From the NCBI RefSeq assembly GCF_052113705.1, contig NZ_JBGQOG010000006.1, positions 233,681 through 297,680 of the forward strand: a DNA stretch of 64,000 bases, written 5' to 3'. The notes under the pieces were generated by a model, which was not told the origin of the DNA, made no database searches, and was given only the letters and a program-made list of their open reading frames with translations. Of the stretch, positions 27,231 to 35,785 are shown in pieces (position 1 is the first letter of the stretch; each line of letters opens with the position of its first letter). The stretch is from JBGQOG01 sp052113705. GTDB taxonomy: Bacteria; Pseudomonadota; Alphaproteobacteria; Rhodobacterales; Rhodobacteraceae. A program made the position numbers and the translations under genes.

Positions 27231-27503
27231 TCAAAGGTATTTTGTGATGGCCTTGAAGTCTGCCACAGCGGATGTGTCACCCGTTCCAGCAATCGCCTCA
27301 TCAAGACAGTGATCGATGTGGTCTTGGATTAACGTACGCTTGGCTTGCAGGATTGCCTTTTCAACCGCATGGAGTTGCTGGGCGATATCGGTGCAGGGTC
27401 TATTACCTTCGATCATCGCGATAACGCTCTGAAGGTGACCATTGGCACGTTTCAGCCGCTTTACGATATCGGGGTGGGTTGCATGGGTGTGGTGATCTGT
27501 CAT
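27231..27503 (-). CDS. CsoR/RcnR-family metal regulator, DmeR/RcnR-like
   Basis: 90 residues. The all-helical DUF156 fold is recognisable from DIVKRLKRANGHLQSVIAMI, the conserved Cys in GNRPCTDIAQQLHAVEKAI and HIDHCLDEAI near residue 65. The N-terminus HHTHATH gives the histidines used by Ni/Co sensors of this family (RcnR, DmeR), unlike copper-sensing CsoR. It probably represses its own operon and the divergent HupE operon through the G/C-tract palindrome at 27,514-27,532. Confidence 0.85.
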   Translation of the reverse strand: MTDHHTHATHPDIVKRLKRANGHLQSVIAMIEGNRPCTDIAQQLHAVEKAILQAKRTLIQDHIDHCLDEAIAGTGDTSAVADFKAITKYL

Positions 27504-27513
27504 AAGACAGGCG

Positions 27514-27532
27514 TAACCCCCCTGGGGGGATA
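27514..27532. promoter_or_regulatory. RcnR/CsoR-type G-tract palindrome operator
   Basis: TAA-CCCCCC-T-GGGGGG-ATA: a 6+1+6 bp C/G-tract dyad flanked by AT-rich ends, which is the form of CsoR/RcnR-family binding sites. It sits 10 bp upstream of the regulator's start and 37 bp upstream of the divergent gene, so one repressor could control both. Confidence 0.75.
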
Positions 27533-27568
27533 AAGCAAGCGGGCCTTAACCCGCAAACTGCGGGTAAA

Positions 27569-27928
27569 ATGAGACAGCAGATCGGATTTCATGTCAGGCT
27601 TATGCTGACCGTCGTTTTGGCGGTCTCTATGCTGTTGGTATCCAACGCACGGATTGCGGCACATGATATGCCTGAACTCACACAGATCGTGACGGATCAT
27701 CAAACCGAGATCGCGGAGCATGGTCATGCCCACGAAGAAGTGGTCAGTGTATTGGATGCATACCATGGCCACGGCCATGATGTGGCCGACCACGATCACA
27801 ATGTCGCATTCCTCCCCGATCGCAAAGCATCTGGGACGATGATGCCGACCCGCTCTAACTGGCGCATCGCCAATAGCGCATTGCCCAGTCATAGTATCGC
27901 CGATCTGGATCGACCTCCGCGAGGATGA
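27569..27928 (+). CDS. Secreted His-rich protein
   Basis: 119 residues: a signal peptide (MLTVVLAVSMLLVSNARIAA) and then a His-rich segment (HEEVVSVLDAYHGHGHD, VADHDH) likely to bind metal in the periplasm. No known family. It is the first gene of the operon leading to HupE. A hairpin (ACCCGC / GCGGGT, 27,549-27,565) ends 3 bp before the ATG and would cover the ribosome site. Confidence 0.65.
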   Translation: MRQQIGFHVRLMLTVVLAVSMLLVSNARIAAHDMPELTQIVTDHQTEIAEHGHAHEEVVSVLDAYHGHGHDVADHDHNVAFLPDRKASGTMMPTRSNWRIANSALPSHSIADLDRPPRG

Positions 27929-27981
27929 AATTGCGTCCAAAGACGTAACTATCAACTCCTTTCACAAAGCGGAAAATTACA

Positions 27982-28716
27982 ATGATAAACAACCGATCCT
28001 ATGGGTCGGGGCCTTTGTCGCATCCTTTGCGGCAATCCCTGATCCTTATGGCAATGGTCATGCTGGCGTTACTCGCCTTCGCGACCACGGCCTATGCTCA
28101 TGCTGTCACCGAAGGTGACAAGGGCTATATCCAAGAGGTCAGCGGCATGAAGCTGATCCCCTTCATGTATCTGGGGGCCAAGCACATGGTCACCGGATAT
28201 GACCATCTGCTGTTCCTCTTTGGCGTCGTCTTCTTCCTCTACAAAATGAAGCACGTTGCCCTCTACGTCAGCCTATTTGCCATCGGCCACTCAACAACAA
28301 TGCTGGCCGGTGTCTATTTCGGCTGGAATGTCAGCGCCTACCTGATCGACGCCATCATCGGACTGTCGGTGGTCTACAAGGCGCTCGACAATCTGGGGGC
28401 TTACCAGCGGTGGTTCGGTTTCCAACCTAATACCAAAGCTGCAACGTTGCTCTTCGGTTTCTTCCACGGGCTGGGTCTGGCGACCAAGATTCTGGAATAT
28501 GAGATCGCACAGGACGGCCTGATACCAAACCTGCTGGCCTTCAATGTAGGCGTCGAGATCGGTCAGTTGATCGCCCTAGCTATGATTCTGATTGTCATGG
28601 GCTATTGGCGCAAGACCACCAGCTTTTGGAAACATGCCTATACCGCAAATGTCGTGATGATGTCCGCCGGCTTCATTCTGTTTGGAATGCAGATGACAGG
28701 CTACTTCGTCGGTTGA
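27982..28716 (+). CDS. HupE/UreJ-family nickel/cobalt permease
   Basis: 244 residues. A signal peptide ends AYA-HA, with the metal-ligand histidine at the start of the mature chain. Six or so membrane helices follow with the family motifs GYDHLLFLFGV, FAIGHSTTM and GFFHGLGLATKIL. HupE/UreJ proteins carry Ni(II) or Co(II). In the same operon as the His-rich secreted protein and divergent from the RcnR-like regulator and NreB-like exporter, it completes a Ni/Co homeostasis set. Whether it imports or works in a periplasmic relay is open. Confidence 0.82.
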   Translation: MINNRSYGSGPLSHPLRQSLILMAMVMLALLAFATTAYAHAVTEGDKGYIQEVSGMKLIPFMYLGAKHMVTGYDHLLFLFGVVFFLYKMKHVALYVSLFAIGHSTTMLAGVYFGWNVSAYLIDAIIGLSVVYKALDNLGAYQRWFGFQPNTKAATLLFGFFHGLGLATKILEYEIAQDGLIPNLLAFNVGVEIGQLIALAMILIVMGYWRKTTSFWKHAYTANVVMMSAGFILFGMQMTGYFVG

Positions 28717-28735
28717 AATTTTGGAGACTATGAAA

Positions 28736-29371
28736 ATGCATAACGGAAACAAACCAAACCTTGATGAGCTGCCAACATCTGCGCAGCTTATCAAATCCAC
28801 GATCGCCGCCGCCGCCGCGGCCATCGTTATTCTCATCACCGTCGTCTTGCCCTCGGAATATGGAATCGACCCCACCGGCGTAGGCAAGGCCATCGGGCTT
28901 GCTGAAATGGGTGAGATCAAAGGCCAACTTGCTGAAGAGGCCGAAGCCGACCGTCTTCAGGAGCTACAAAACAGTGGCTCTAGCAAACAGCAGTCCAGTC
29001 TCGGCGGTGGGTTATTTAGCTTCTTTGTCGGCACAGCTCATGCACAGACCGCAGAACCAGAATGGACGGATCAATTCAGCGTCACCCTTACGCCGGGCGA
29101 AGGGACCGAGGTCAAGCTCGTTATGGAAGACGGCGCAGTGGCTGAGTTTCGCTGGGTCGTTGAGAATGGCGTCGTCAACTTCGATCTGCACGGCGACGTT
29201 GGTGGGGAAAACATCAGCTACGAAAAGGGCCGTGCCGTTGCTGACGATGAAGGTATCCTAACTGCCGCATTCACTGGCAATCACGGCTGGTTCTGGCGCA
29301 ACCGGGGCGAGCAGGACGTGACTGTAAAGCTCTACGTGCGCGGCGATTACAGCGAGATGAAATTGCCATAA
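28736..29371 (+). CDS. Membrane-anchored periplasmic protein downstream of HupE
   Basis: 211 residues from ATG 28736, chosen because GGAG is 9 bp upstream; ATG 28730 lies only 3 bp from it. One N-terminal membrane anchor (STIAAAAAAIVILITVVLP), a helical linker, then a beta-rich periplasmic domain (VKLVMEDGAVAEFRWVVE; HGWFWRNRGEQDVTVKLYV). It repeatedly accompanies HupE/UreJ genes in proteobacteria as a 'transmembrane anchor protein'; role unknown, possibly scaffolding. Confidence 0.75.
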   Translation: MHNGNKPNLDELPTSAQLIKSTIAAAAAAIVILITVVLPSEYGIDPTGVGKAIGLAEMGEIKGQLAEEAEADRLQELQNSGSSKQQSSLGGGLFSFFVGTAHAQTAEPEWTDQFSVTLTPGEGTEVKLVMEDGAVAEFRWVVENGVVNFDLHGDVGGENISYEKGRAVADDEGILTAAFTGNHGWFWRNRGEQDVTVKLYVRGDYSEMKLP

Positions 29372-29380
29372 GAAAAAAAG

Positions 29381-29412
29381 ATGGCCTCTGCCTGCGTGGT
29401 AGAGGCCATTTT
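29381..29412. terminator. Rho-independent terminator
   Basis: ATGGCCTCT / AGAGGCCAT, a perfect 9-bp stem with an 11-nt loop, then TTTT on the plus strand and an A tract on the other side. It closes the HupE operon 10 bp after its last stop and may also serve the convergent copper operon. Confidence 0.85.
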
Positions 29413-29492
29413 CCGCGGCACGCTTTGCCCATCAGGATCGCACCGGACATAAAGTGGTTCGCGCATGCCCGATATCTTGCGGCGATCTCCAG

Positions 29493-29927
29493 TCAGTTTA
29501 TCCCGTTTTCACGCTGCAAGGCCCGCACATAGGCCACAACGTTCAGAATATCCGCGTTGGTGACGCCTTCTACTGGTGGCATATCGCCAAATTTCCAATG
29601 ATGCGCCCGAACGCCGTTTTGGGCGGCCATGACAAAAGCCATATCCCCGTGATGGCTCGGTTCATAAATGCGGTGGATCAAAGGTGGGGCAACGCCTTCC
29701 TGACCTTGTGCATTGGCGCCGTGGCAGGCCGCACACACCGCATCATAGGCGCGGTTTCCCATTTGCTCTTGTTCCGTCAACCGTGTCGGCAGTGAAACCG
29801 TAACCATAGCGCCATCCGTAAGTGGAGCGGCGGCGGTATTATTGGTGTTATCGGATTTTGATTGCACCACATACCAAGTGCCGGTTGCAAGGGCTATGGC
29901 AGCAAACAGAAGTGCCAGTTTATTCAT
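29493..29927 (-). CDS. Periplasmic c-type cytochrome
   Basis: 144 residues from ATG 29927 (MNKLALLFAAIALATG), an N-terminal membrane anchor or signal. One heme-binding motif CAACH near residue 75 and a possible distal Met in KFGDMPPVEG. Class-I cytochrome c of about 90 residues after the anchor. Last gene of the copper operon; probably accepts electrons from the multicopper oxidase reaction, an inference from context. Confidence 0.82.
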   Translation of the reverse strand: MNKLALLFAAIALATGTWYVVQSKSDNTNNTAAAPLTDGAMVTVSLPTRLTEQEQMGNRAYDAVCAACHGANAQGQEGVAPPLIHRIYEPSHHGDMAFVMAAQNGVRAHHWKFGDMPPVEGVTNADILNVVAYVRALQRENGIN

Positions 29928-29994
29928 GTCGGTCTCTTTCATATTGACGCGCGAACTTGGGGCGCTGAGGGAAACCCAACGCCCCATTTGAGCG

Positions 29995-30276
29995 TTACTT
30001 CAGGGCTGTCACAGTCAGCTTGCCGTTCACACGGTCGGCCAGAAACTCGACATCTTTGCCTTCAGCCAATTTGGCGATGATCGTCTCATCGGCGCGGAAC
30101 ACCATCGTCATCGCGGGCATGCCAAGATCAACCAATTCCTCGTGGATAATGGTGACTTTGCCAGCGTTGGCGTCCAGCTTTTTGATGGTGCCTTTGGTGT
30201 AGGTTTCGGCCGCAGCGACCGACAGCGATGCCGCCAAAGCCAAAGTTGCCAGCGAGAGTGTTTTGAAAATGTTCAT
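29995..30276 (-). CDS. CusF-like periplasmic copper-binding protein
   Basis: 93 residues: a signal peptide ending VAAA-ETY and the small beta-barrel text VTIIHEELVDLGMPAMTMVF, with His/Met copper ligands, characteristic of CusF (CusF_Ec). Binds Cu(I)/Ag(I) in the periplasm and hands it to exporters or to the CopA-like oxidase. It lies between the cupredoxin and cytochrome genes. Confidence 0.87.
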   Translation of the reverse strand: MNIFKTLSLATLALAASLSVAAAETYTKGTIKKLDANAGKVTIIHEELVDLGMPAMTMVFRADETIIAKLAEGKDVEFLADRVNGKLTVTALK

Positions 30277-30304
30277 TGGATCGTCCTTTGGTTGGGTTTG
30301 GGGA

Positions 30305-30778
30305 TTAGTTGACGGTCAGCGCGCCGTGCATTCCGGCCTCGTAGTGACCGGGGATAAGGCAAGCGAACTCAAAGCCGCCCGCGTTCGCAAAGGTCCACAC
30401 GATGGTGCCCTTTTCGCCGGGTTGCAGGCGGATTGCGTTGGGGTCGTCATGTTCCATCTCCGGGAATTGCTCCATCACCTTCTTGTGCTTGGCATTGTTG
30501 TCCAAGGTATCCATGACAAACTCATGCTCTTGCTCGCCATCATTGGTAATGGTGAACTGCACGGTTTCACCGGCCTTGAAAGCGAACTCGCGCGGTTCAA
30601 ACAGCATTTCGCCGTCGTCGGTTTCGACCAGCGAAACGCTGACTTTGGTCATGTTGCCAGTCATTTTGGCAGGCATGCCCACTTCCATCATCTCACCATG
30701 GCCACCGCCGTGGGTGCCGCCCGCAAAGGCAGGGGAGAGGGTCAAGGCGAGAAGGGTCGTCGCAAGGGTAAGTTTCAT
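30305..30778 (-). CDS. Cupredoxin (plastocyanin/azurin-like) copper protein
   Basis: 157 residues with a signal peptide (TLSPAFA-GG) and a His-rich N-terminus (GGTHGGGHGEMM). The type-1 copper ligands are visible: His in EQEHEFVMD and Cys, His and Met in CLIPGHYEAGMHG. Probably stores or carries copper or electrons with the adjacent multicopper oxidase; 45 bp separate the two genes. Confidence 0.86.
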   Translation of the reverse strand: MKLTLATTLLALTLSPAFAGGTHGGGHGEMMEVGMPAKMTGNMTKVSVSLVETDDGEMLFEPREFAFKAGETVQFTITNDGEQEHEFVMDTLDNNAKHKKVMEQFPEMEHDDPNAIRLQPGEKGTIVWTFANAGGFEFACLIPGHYEAGMHGALTVN

Positions 30779-30823
30779 TTTGTGTTCCTGTATATCGGGT
30801 GGCCCATTCAGGGCCGTTCGGGG

Positions 30824-32188
30824 TTAGCCTTTGTCCGCAGACGCTGGGCGAGGCGTAATCTGGGTTTTCGGGTTGGTATTGGTGGCGAATTCAGGCAACT
30901 CGCCTGTCCATTCATAGGCTTGTTCGCCGGGTGGATTTTCATACCAACCGGGGTCGGAGTAATCGTCGGGCCCAATGCCTTCGCGGACCTTCACAACCGA
31001 AAACATGCCGCCCATTTCAATCGGGCCATATGGCCCCCAACCGGTCATCATCGGGATGGTGTTGTCAGGCAGCGGCATTTCCATAACGCCCATATCGGCC
31101 ATGCCAGCGGTGCCCATCGGCATGTATTCCGGCTGGAATTCACGGATTTTCTGGGTCAGCGGCTTTTTGTCGACGCCAATGAATGTCGGCACATCATGGC
31201 CCATCGCATTCATTGTGTGGTGGGATTTGTGACAATGGATCGCCCAATCCCCAAGATGGTCGGCCACAAATTCATAGGCCCGCATTGCGCCAACCGGAAT
31301 GTCGATCGACACCTCCGGCCATTGCGCACTTTCGGGCACCCAGCCGCCATCGGTGCAGGTAACCTTGAAATCATAGCCGTGCATGTGGATCGGATGGTTG
31401 GTCATGGTCAGATTGCCAACCCGCACCCGCACGCGATCGCCACGGTTGACCACCAGCGGGTCGATATCTGGGAAGATCCGGCTGTTCCATGTCCAGAGGT
31501 TAAAATCGGTCATGGTCATGATCCGTGGAACATAGGTGCCGGGATCAATGTCATATGCGTTGAGCATGATCAGGAAATCGCGGTCCACGGGCATGAACGT
31601 CGGGTCTTTGGGATGAACGATGAAAAACCCCATCATCCCCATCGCCATCTGCACCATCTCATCCGCATGCGGGTGATACATAAAAGTGCCTGATTTGGTC
31701 AGATCAAACTCATAAACATAGGTCTTGCCGGGTGGAATGCCTGGGTGCGACAGCCCACCAACCCCGTCCATGCCAGACGGCAGGATAAGCCCGTGCCAAT
31801 GCACCGTGGTATGTTCCGGCAGGCGGTTGGTGACGTAAATGCGCACGCGGTCGCCTTCCACGGCCTCAATCGTGGGGCCGGTGGATTGGCCGTTATAGCC
31901 CCAAAGATGGGCGATCATGCCATCGGCAAGCTCGCGTTCCACAGGTTCTGCGACGAGGTGGAACTCTTTGACGTTGCCGTTCATGCGGTGCGGCAGGGTC
32001 CAGCCGTTCAGCGTGACCACGGGTGTATAATCCGGCCCCGAATTGGGGCGCGGCGTGATTAACGTGCTGGCGCTGTCCATCTGGGCGGCCTCGGGCAGAC
32101 CCATATTCGTGGTCTTGCCCCAAGCTTGCGAGGATACAAGCGCAGCACCCGCTGCCCCTACCCCGATCAATTGACGTCTGTTCAACAT
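30824..32188 (-). CDS. Multicopper oxidase, CopA-type, Tat-exported
   Basis: 454 residues from ATG 32188 with AAAGGA upstream. Twin-arginine signal NRRQLIGVGAAGAALVSS. All copper motifs are present: HWHGLILPSGMDG, HPHADEMVQMAMG, HPIHMHGYDF and the type-1 site HCHKSHHTMNAM. Oxidises Cu(I) to the less toxic Cu(II) in the periplasm. Fits with the downstream cupredoxin, CusF and cytochrome and the upstream TolC protein in one resistance operon. Confidence 0.88.
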   Translation of the reverse strand: MLNRRQLIGVGAAGAALVSSQAWGKTTNMGLPEAAQMDSASTLITPRPNSGPDYTPVVTLNGWTLPHRMNGNVKEFHLVAEPVERELADGMIAHLWGYNGQSTGPTIEAVEGDRVRIYVTNRLPEHTTVHWHGLILPSGMDGVGGLSHPGIPPGKTYVYEFDLTKSGTFMYHPHADEMVQMAMGMMGFFIVHPKDPTFMPVDRDFLIMLNAYDIDPGTYVPRIMTMTDFNLWTWNSRIFPDIDPLVVNRGDRVRVRVGNLTMTNHPIHMHGYDFKVTCTDGGWVPESAQWPEVSIDIPVGAMRAYEFVADHLGDWAIHCHKSHHTMNAMGHDVPTFIGVDKKPLTQKIREFQPEYMPMGTAGMADMGVMEMPLPDNTIPMMTGWGPYGPIEMGGMFSVVKVREGIGPDDYSDPGWYENPPGEQAYEWTGELPEFATNTNPKTQITPRPASADKG

Positions 32189-32211
32189 CGGAAATCCTTT
32201 CAAATTTTGGG

Positions 32212-33672
32212 TCAATGGCCTGCCCCCCCAGCAGCGATTGCCGGGCCTTCGCTTGCCCCTGAACCACCCGACCCGCCGCCATAGATCGCAGCTGTCAGCT
32301 CGGCCTGCGCGAGGTAGAAATCACGCTTGGCATTTGCCGCCTCCAGCTGTGCGGCAAGCTTTTCGCGCACATCTGTCAAAAGCTCGAATGTGTTGGTGAT
32401 CATGCCATTGTAAGACAGCAGGCCCTCTTCCTCGACCGTCGTGCGCAGCGGCACGACGACATCGCGGTAATGGCGCGCGATTTTATAGGACGCGTGATAG
32501 GCAACCTCCGCCCCGCGTGCTTCGGACCGCACGTTGACGGCCTTTTCTGCCAGCACATTGGCGGCTTGCAGATAGGACAATTCGGCCTTGCGCATCCGCG
32601 CCTTGCCAGAATCGAAGATGGGAATGGCAAACTCAAGTTCGACTTGCGGAGTCACGACCTTTTCGATGTCTCCGTCATCGCCAACCTCACGTTCCAACTC
32701 GGCCCCTGCGACAATCTCCAGATCGCTGACGATCCGGGTCTGGTCGGTCAGGCCAAAAGCTGCGGCTTGTGCCTCTAGCCCCAGCTTTGCGATCCGGAGG
32801 TCAACGCGGTTCGCCAAGGCCTTTGCCTCCAGATTGCGGATCTTGCCAACCGAATTTGGCAAGGCGGGTAACGCATCGGGGACGGTGAAATTCACATCAT
32901 CACCCCATAGCCCCATCAGCCGTGTCAGCTCCTCCTTCGCACGGGTTGCGTTCAGCCGTGCCATGGCAACCTGTCCCGCAAGTTCCGCATTAAAGGCTTG
33001 CTCACGTGCTTGCCCCGCCTTGTTCAGCGCACCGGTTTCGCCCAATTTACGCGCCAATTCCGACCCCGCATCCGAGGTGCGCTTGGCTTGGGTCAGATAG
33101 CTGACCGTTTCAAACGCGGCGACGGCGTTGATCCATGCAACCCGCGTTTGATTGGCGAGCGCCAACGTGTCATGAACGGCCGATTGCTGGGCTTGCTGAA
33201 AGCCGGCATCGGCAATTGCGACCCGCTGTTTGCGCGTTGTGGCATCCAGAACATTGACCCGCAACAAGCCCTCAATCGCACGGTATGCGCCCAGCTCGGG
33301 CGCGCCTATCCCTAGTAGGCCTATTGATACCACAGGGTTTTCTGGGGTCGATTGCTGCCAAGCCTCTGCGGCAGAAAGCCCTACGTTGGCATAGGAGGCT
33401 TGAAGGCCCTTATTGCTGAATAGCGCCGCCTGAACAGCGGTTTCTGCACCGATGCGCTTGCCGCGCACCAAGGCCTGAACCTGCTGGCGCAAGGCGTCAT
33501 TTTCAGCCTGTGATTGGGCAAAGGCGGTTTGTTTTCCGATTGCCGCAGAGGTTTGGCTCGAGACGGCCGCAAATCCGGCTTTGTTATTCGTATAGGCGCC
33601 GGGAACGGCCCCGACACAGGCGCTCAACAACAGCGGACCCGCAATAAGCAAAGGGTTTTTAAGGAGGCGCAT
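32212..33672 (-). CDS. TolC-family outer membrane lipoprotein (CusC-like)
   Basis: 486 residues with a lipobox (LLLSAC) after a short signal. The two OEP repeats with long helices are apparent (NEL-type segments around residues 95-290 and 310-470). TolC proteins form outer-membrane channels for tripartite efflux. No inner-membrane RND or adaptor gene lies in this operon, so it either works with a partner elsewhere or has a role specific to the copper operon. Its ATG shares one base with the stop of the preceding small lipoprotein. Confidence 0.85.
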   Translation of the reverse strand: MRLLKNPLLIAGPLLLSACVGAVPGAYTNNKAGFAAVSSQTSAAIGKQTAFAQSQAENDALRQQVQALVRGKRIGAETAVQAALFSNKGLQASYANVGLSAAEAWQQSTPENPVVSIGLLGIGAPELGAYRAIEGLLRVNVLDATTRKQRVAIADAGFQQAQQSAVHDTLALANQTRVAWINAVAAFETVSYLTQAKRTSDAGSELARKLGETGALNKAGQAREQAFNAELAGQVAMARLNATRAKEELTRLMGLWGDDVNFTVPDALPALPNSVGKIRNLEAKALANRVDLRIAKLGLEAQAAAFGLTDQTRIVSDLEIVAGAELEREVGDDGDIEKVVTPQVELEFAIPIFDSGKARMRKAELSYLQAANVLAEKAVNVRSEARGAEVAYHASYKIARHYRDVVVPLRTTVEEEGLLSYNGMITNTFELLTDVREKLAAQLEAANAKRDFYLAQAELTAAIYGGGSGGSGASEGPAIAAGGAGH

Positions 33673-33893
33673 CAGTTGCCCTCCGTCTGTTCTTGATTGA
33701 CGTCACGCCAATCGCGCGGCCCGGTCGGGGCGCGATAGGTGTAACCGGCTAGCGGGTCTGCGGCGCGCAGCGGAGCGGCGGCCCCAGGAAGGCTTGCGGC
33801 CTGTAAGGCGGTGGTATCGGGAAGCGGTGCTGGCGTAGATGCACAGGCACCAAGCGCCAAGGCACAAGCCCCGGTTAGGATTTGGGATTTCAT
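33672..33893 (-). CDS. Small lipoprotein of the copper operon
   Basis: 73 residues from ATG 33893 (MKSQILTGACALALGACAST), lipobox LGAC. The mature part is short and Pro/Ala-rich with a YTYRAPTGPRDWRDVN end. Overlaps the TolC start by one base, so it is coupled to it. I do not recognise a family; probably an outer-membrane lipoprotein. Confidence 0.7.
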   Translation of the reverse strand: MKSQILTGACALALGACASTPAPLPDTTALQAASLPGAAAPLRAADPLAGYTYRAPTGPRDWRDVNQEQTEGN

Positions 33894-33963
33894 GTGTATT
33901 ACCTGATCAAAGGACAATTCGCGCGGAGCCCGCGCAAAGAGGCCGACCCCGCGGGGCCGGAGG

Positions 33964-34356
33964 TCAGATCAGGTGTTTGGGAGGCCGCAAAAAGCCATTG
34001 CTATCAGCTGCGACAAGCGTCGAATGGAGCATAACAGGGTCAAGCGGCGTGGCATCGGCAAGCGGCGACGCAAAACCATCAATCAGAATCGCCGCCAGAC
34101 ACATGCCCGCACAGCATTGATGAAGGCCTGTATCGGAAGAAGATTTTCCGGTGCTTGTGTCGCAATCCATTTGTGTAGCGGCGTGCGCATGGGCCAATTC
34201 GGCTGTGTGGCCAGCACTTTGTGTGACCTCAGAATGGTCACTATGAATACCAATCGCCGCATGCGCCGAGGTCGATGGGAAAACCGCCAAGGCAAACGCA
34301 AATACAAGGCACGCAAGCACCTTGATCACACCTGCAATGGAATTCCCTTGTTTCAT
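33964..34356 (-). CDS. Secreted Cys/His-containing protein, head of copper operon
   Basis: 130 residues from ATG 34356. Signal-like helix IKVLACLVFAFALAVFPSTSAHA, then His-rich text (HSDHSEVTQSAGHTAELAHAHA) and a cysteine group HQCCAGMCLAAI. These residues suggest periplasmic metal binding. Resembles small copper-induced proteins of CopL/DUF2946 type in style, but the family is not certain. 70 bp upstream of the lipoprotein gene. Confidence 0.6.
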   Translation of the reverse strand: MKQGNSIAGVIKVLACLVFAFALAVFPSTSAHAAIGIHSDHSEVTQSAGHTAELAHAHAATQMDCDTSTGKSSSDTGLHQCCAGMCLAAILIDGFASPLADATPLDPVMLHSTLVAADSNGFLRPPKHLI

Positions 34357-34515
34357 GCAACATCGATGGCGCAAGCTCGGCCCTCTGTCAACGCCTCCTT
34401 CCCTGAATGGTTTCTGACAAACCCGTGAGTTCCGGCACTATTTCAATAATTTTGGGAACCCTCCAGCCTAGGAAGATCGTTTTGTTAAAAGAACAAGCCA
34501 TCCGGGGGACAAACA

Positions 34516-35391
34516 ATGACTTATGGACGTTTCTTTGCAATGATTTCGACATCGACGGTGGTCATGTTCGGTTTGATGTATCTGAACACTTATTTGCTCA
34601 GCCATATTTTTTGGTCTGAGACGCGGGCTTACATGGCCGTTTTGATGGGAGCCGTTATGGCGATCATCATGTTGGCTTTCATGTTTTCGATGTATCCAAG
34701 CAAATCGGTCAACTTGGCGATATTTGCAGCGGCAGCGGTGTTTTTTGGCGGATCACTGTGGCTGGTTCGCAGCCAAGTGACGGTCGGCGACACCTCTTAC
34801 ATGCGCGCGATGATCCCGCATCATTCGATTGCCATTATGACATCAGGTCGCGCCAACATCGCGGACGCGCGTGTGCGAAAGATGGCGGACGGGATCATTT
34901 TTGCACAAGACAAGGAAATCGCAGAGATGCGCTACCTTATCAATGATATTGACGCGAATGGGATCAAAGAAGACCTGCCCGATCCGGCGCCTGCAGAGAT
35001 TGTGACGCTTGACCAAGCGATGGCCACCGCAGAAGTGGCAGGTCTTGACCCGGAGTTCATGAGAAATGACGAAATAGCGCGCTTGTTTCCTGAAGGGGAA
35101 ACCTGCCGTTTCAGCTATACGCCAGACAGCCATCCAGTGCTGGTCGTGGGAAAAATAGACGGCGCAGAAACCGCGTTGTTCAAGATCAGTGGTGATTTGG
35201 TGAAATTGGTCGGTGACAATTCTGGCGGGTTCACTGCCGATGGAGTTCGGATGACCTTGGGCCAAGTTGATGGTTTAGCAATCACACCATCTGACAGGGC
35301 TGTTGATGCAAACCTGACCATGACCCTCGATGCAGGGCTGAACACCGGATACCGCGGATACGTCCGCTGTTCTGCGGCAGGGTCGCTATGA
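34516..35391 (+). CDS. DUF305 family membrane protein
   Basis: 291 residues. Three membrane helices in the first 95 residues, then the DUF305 motif SYMRAMIPHHSIAIMTSGRA, whose paired histidines are typical, and AQDKEIAEMRYLI. The C-terminal 130 residues are an additional beta-rich domain. DUF305 proteins accompany copper-resistance loci and may bind metal. Divergent from the copper operon; the intergenic region 34,357-34,515 contains an imperfect MerR-type dyad (CTCCAG...AGGAAG at about 34,461-34,474). Confidence 0.8.
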   Translation: MTYGRFFAMISTSTVVMFGLMYLNTYLLSHIFWSETRAYMAVLMGAVMAIIMLAFMFSMYPSKSVNLAIFAAAAVFFGGSLWLVRSQVTVGDTSYMRAMIPHHSIAIMTSGRANIADARVRKMADGIIFAQDKEIAEMRYLINDIDANGIKEDLPDPAPAEIVTLDQAMATAEVAGLDPEFMRNDEIARLFPEGETCRFSYTPDSHPVLVVGKIDGAETALFKISGDLVKLVGDNSGGFTADGVRMTLGQVDGLAITPSDRAVDANLTMTLDAGLNTGYRGYVRCSAAGSL

Positions 35392-35435
35392 AAATCCCTG
35401 CGTCTCAATATGCGATCACTTCTTTCGTGATGCTC

Positions 35436-35466
35436 TTGACCTTCCTGTAGCTGGAAGGCCCAGAGT
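35436..35466 (+). promoter_or_regulatory. CueR-type MerR-family promoter
   Basis: -35 TTGACC at 35,436-35,441, overlapping the dyad CCTTCC-N7-GGAAGG (35,440-35,458) in an unusually long spacer of about 19-20 bp before the -10. This is the form of CueR-controlled copA promoters. It is 192-222 bp upstream of a small-ORF/TVP38 operon. Bases 35,470-35,657 hold no gene I can support. Confidence 0.75.
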
Positions 35467-35657
35467 TCCAATTGGTTTCGATCTCCGTTTGCAACGAACG
35501 GAAGGGATAACAGCGCTGGCGCGGCGAAAACGATACGGCGCTTGTGCGGTATGCGACGCTTAAATCTGCGCGCGACGCTGCAAACGGCGATTGCCCGAGA
35601 TGGGCCTGAGCAGTGTTTATCAGCAGATAAGAAGCTATCACAGGATAGGTAAGAGCG

Positions 35658-35768
35658 ATGATGAACGGATATGGTTACGGAATGGGCTTCGGCTGGATAT
35701 GGATGATCGTCATCCTTGTTTTGGTCGTCCTCGCAATCGCGGCGTTGGTCAAATACCTGCGCAAATGA
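35658..35768 (+). CDS. Very small membrane protein (36 aa)
   Basis: ATG 35658, followed by a second in-frame ATG. Reads MMNGYGYGMGFGWIWMIVI and continues as a single hydrophobic helix ending KYLRK, with a Gly/Tyr/Trp-rich head. Peptides of this style are common in copper islands next to DUF305 and TVP38 genes. It lies downstream of the CueR-type promoter and 17 bp before the next small gene. Confidence 0.6.
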   Translation: MMNGYGYGMGFGWIWMIVILVLVVLAIAALVKYLRK

Positions 35769-35785
35769 ACCCAAAAGGAAATATA

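Noticed and set aside
27500..27955. 151-codon minus-strand frame opposite the His-rich secreted protein
   Set aside because: It crosses the regulator's operator and is antisense to a frame with a signal peptide in an operon with HupE.
30263..31693. 476-codon plus-strand frame over the multicopper oxidase
   Set aside because: Antisense to a gene with all copper motifs; His-rich composition comes from the opposite strand.
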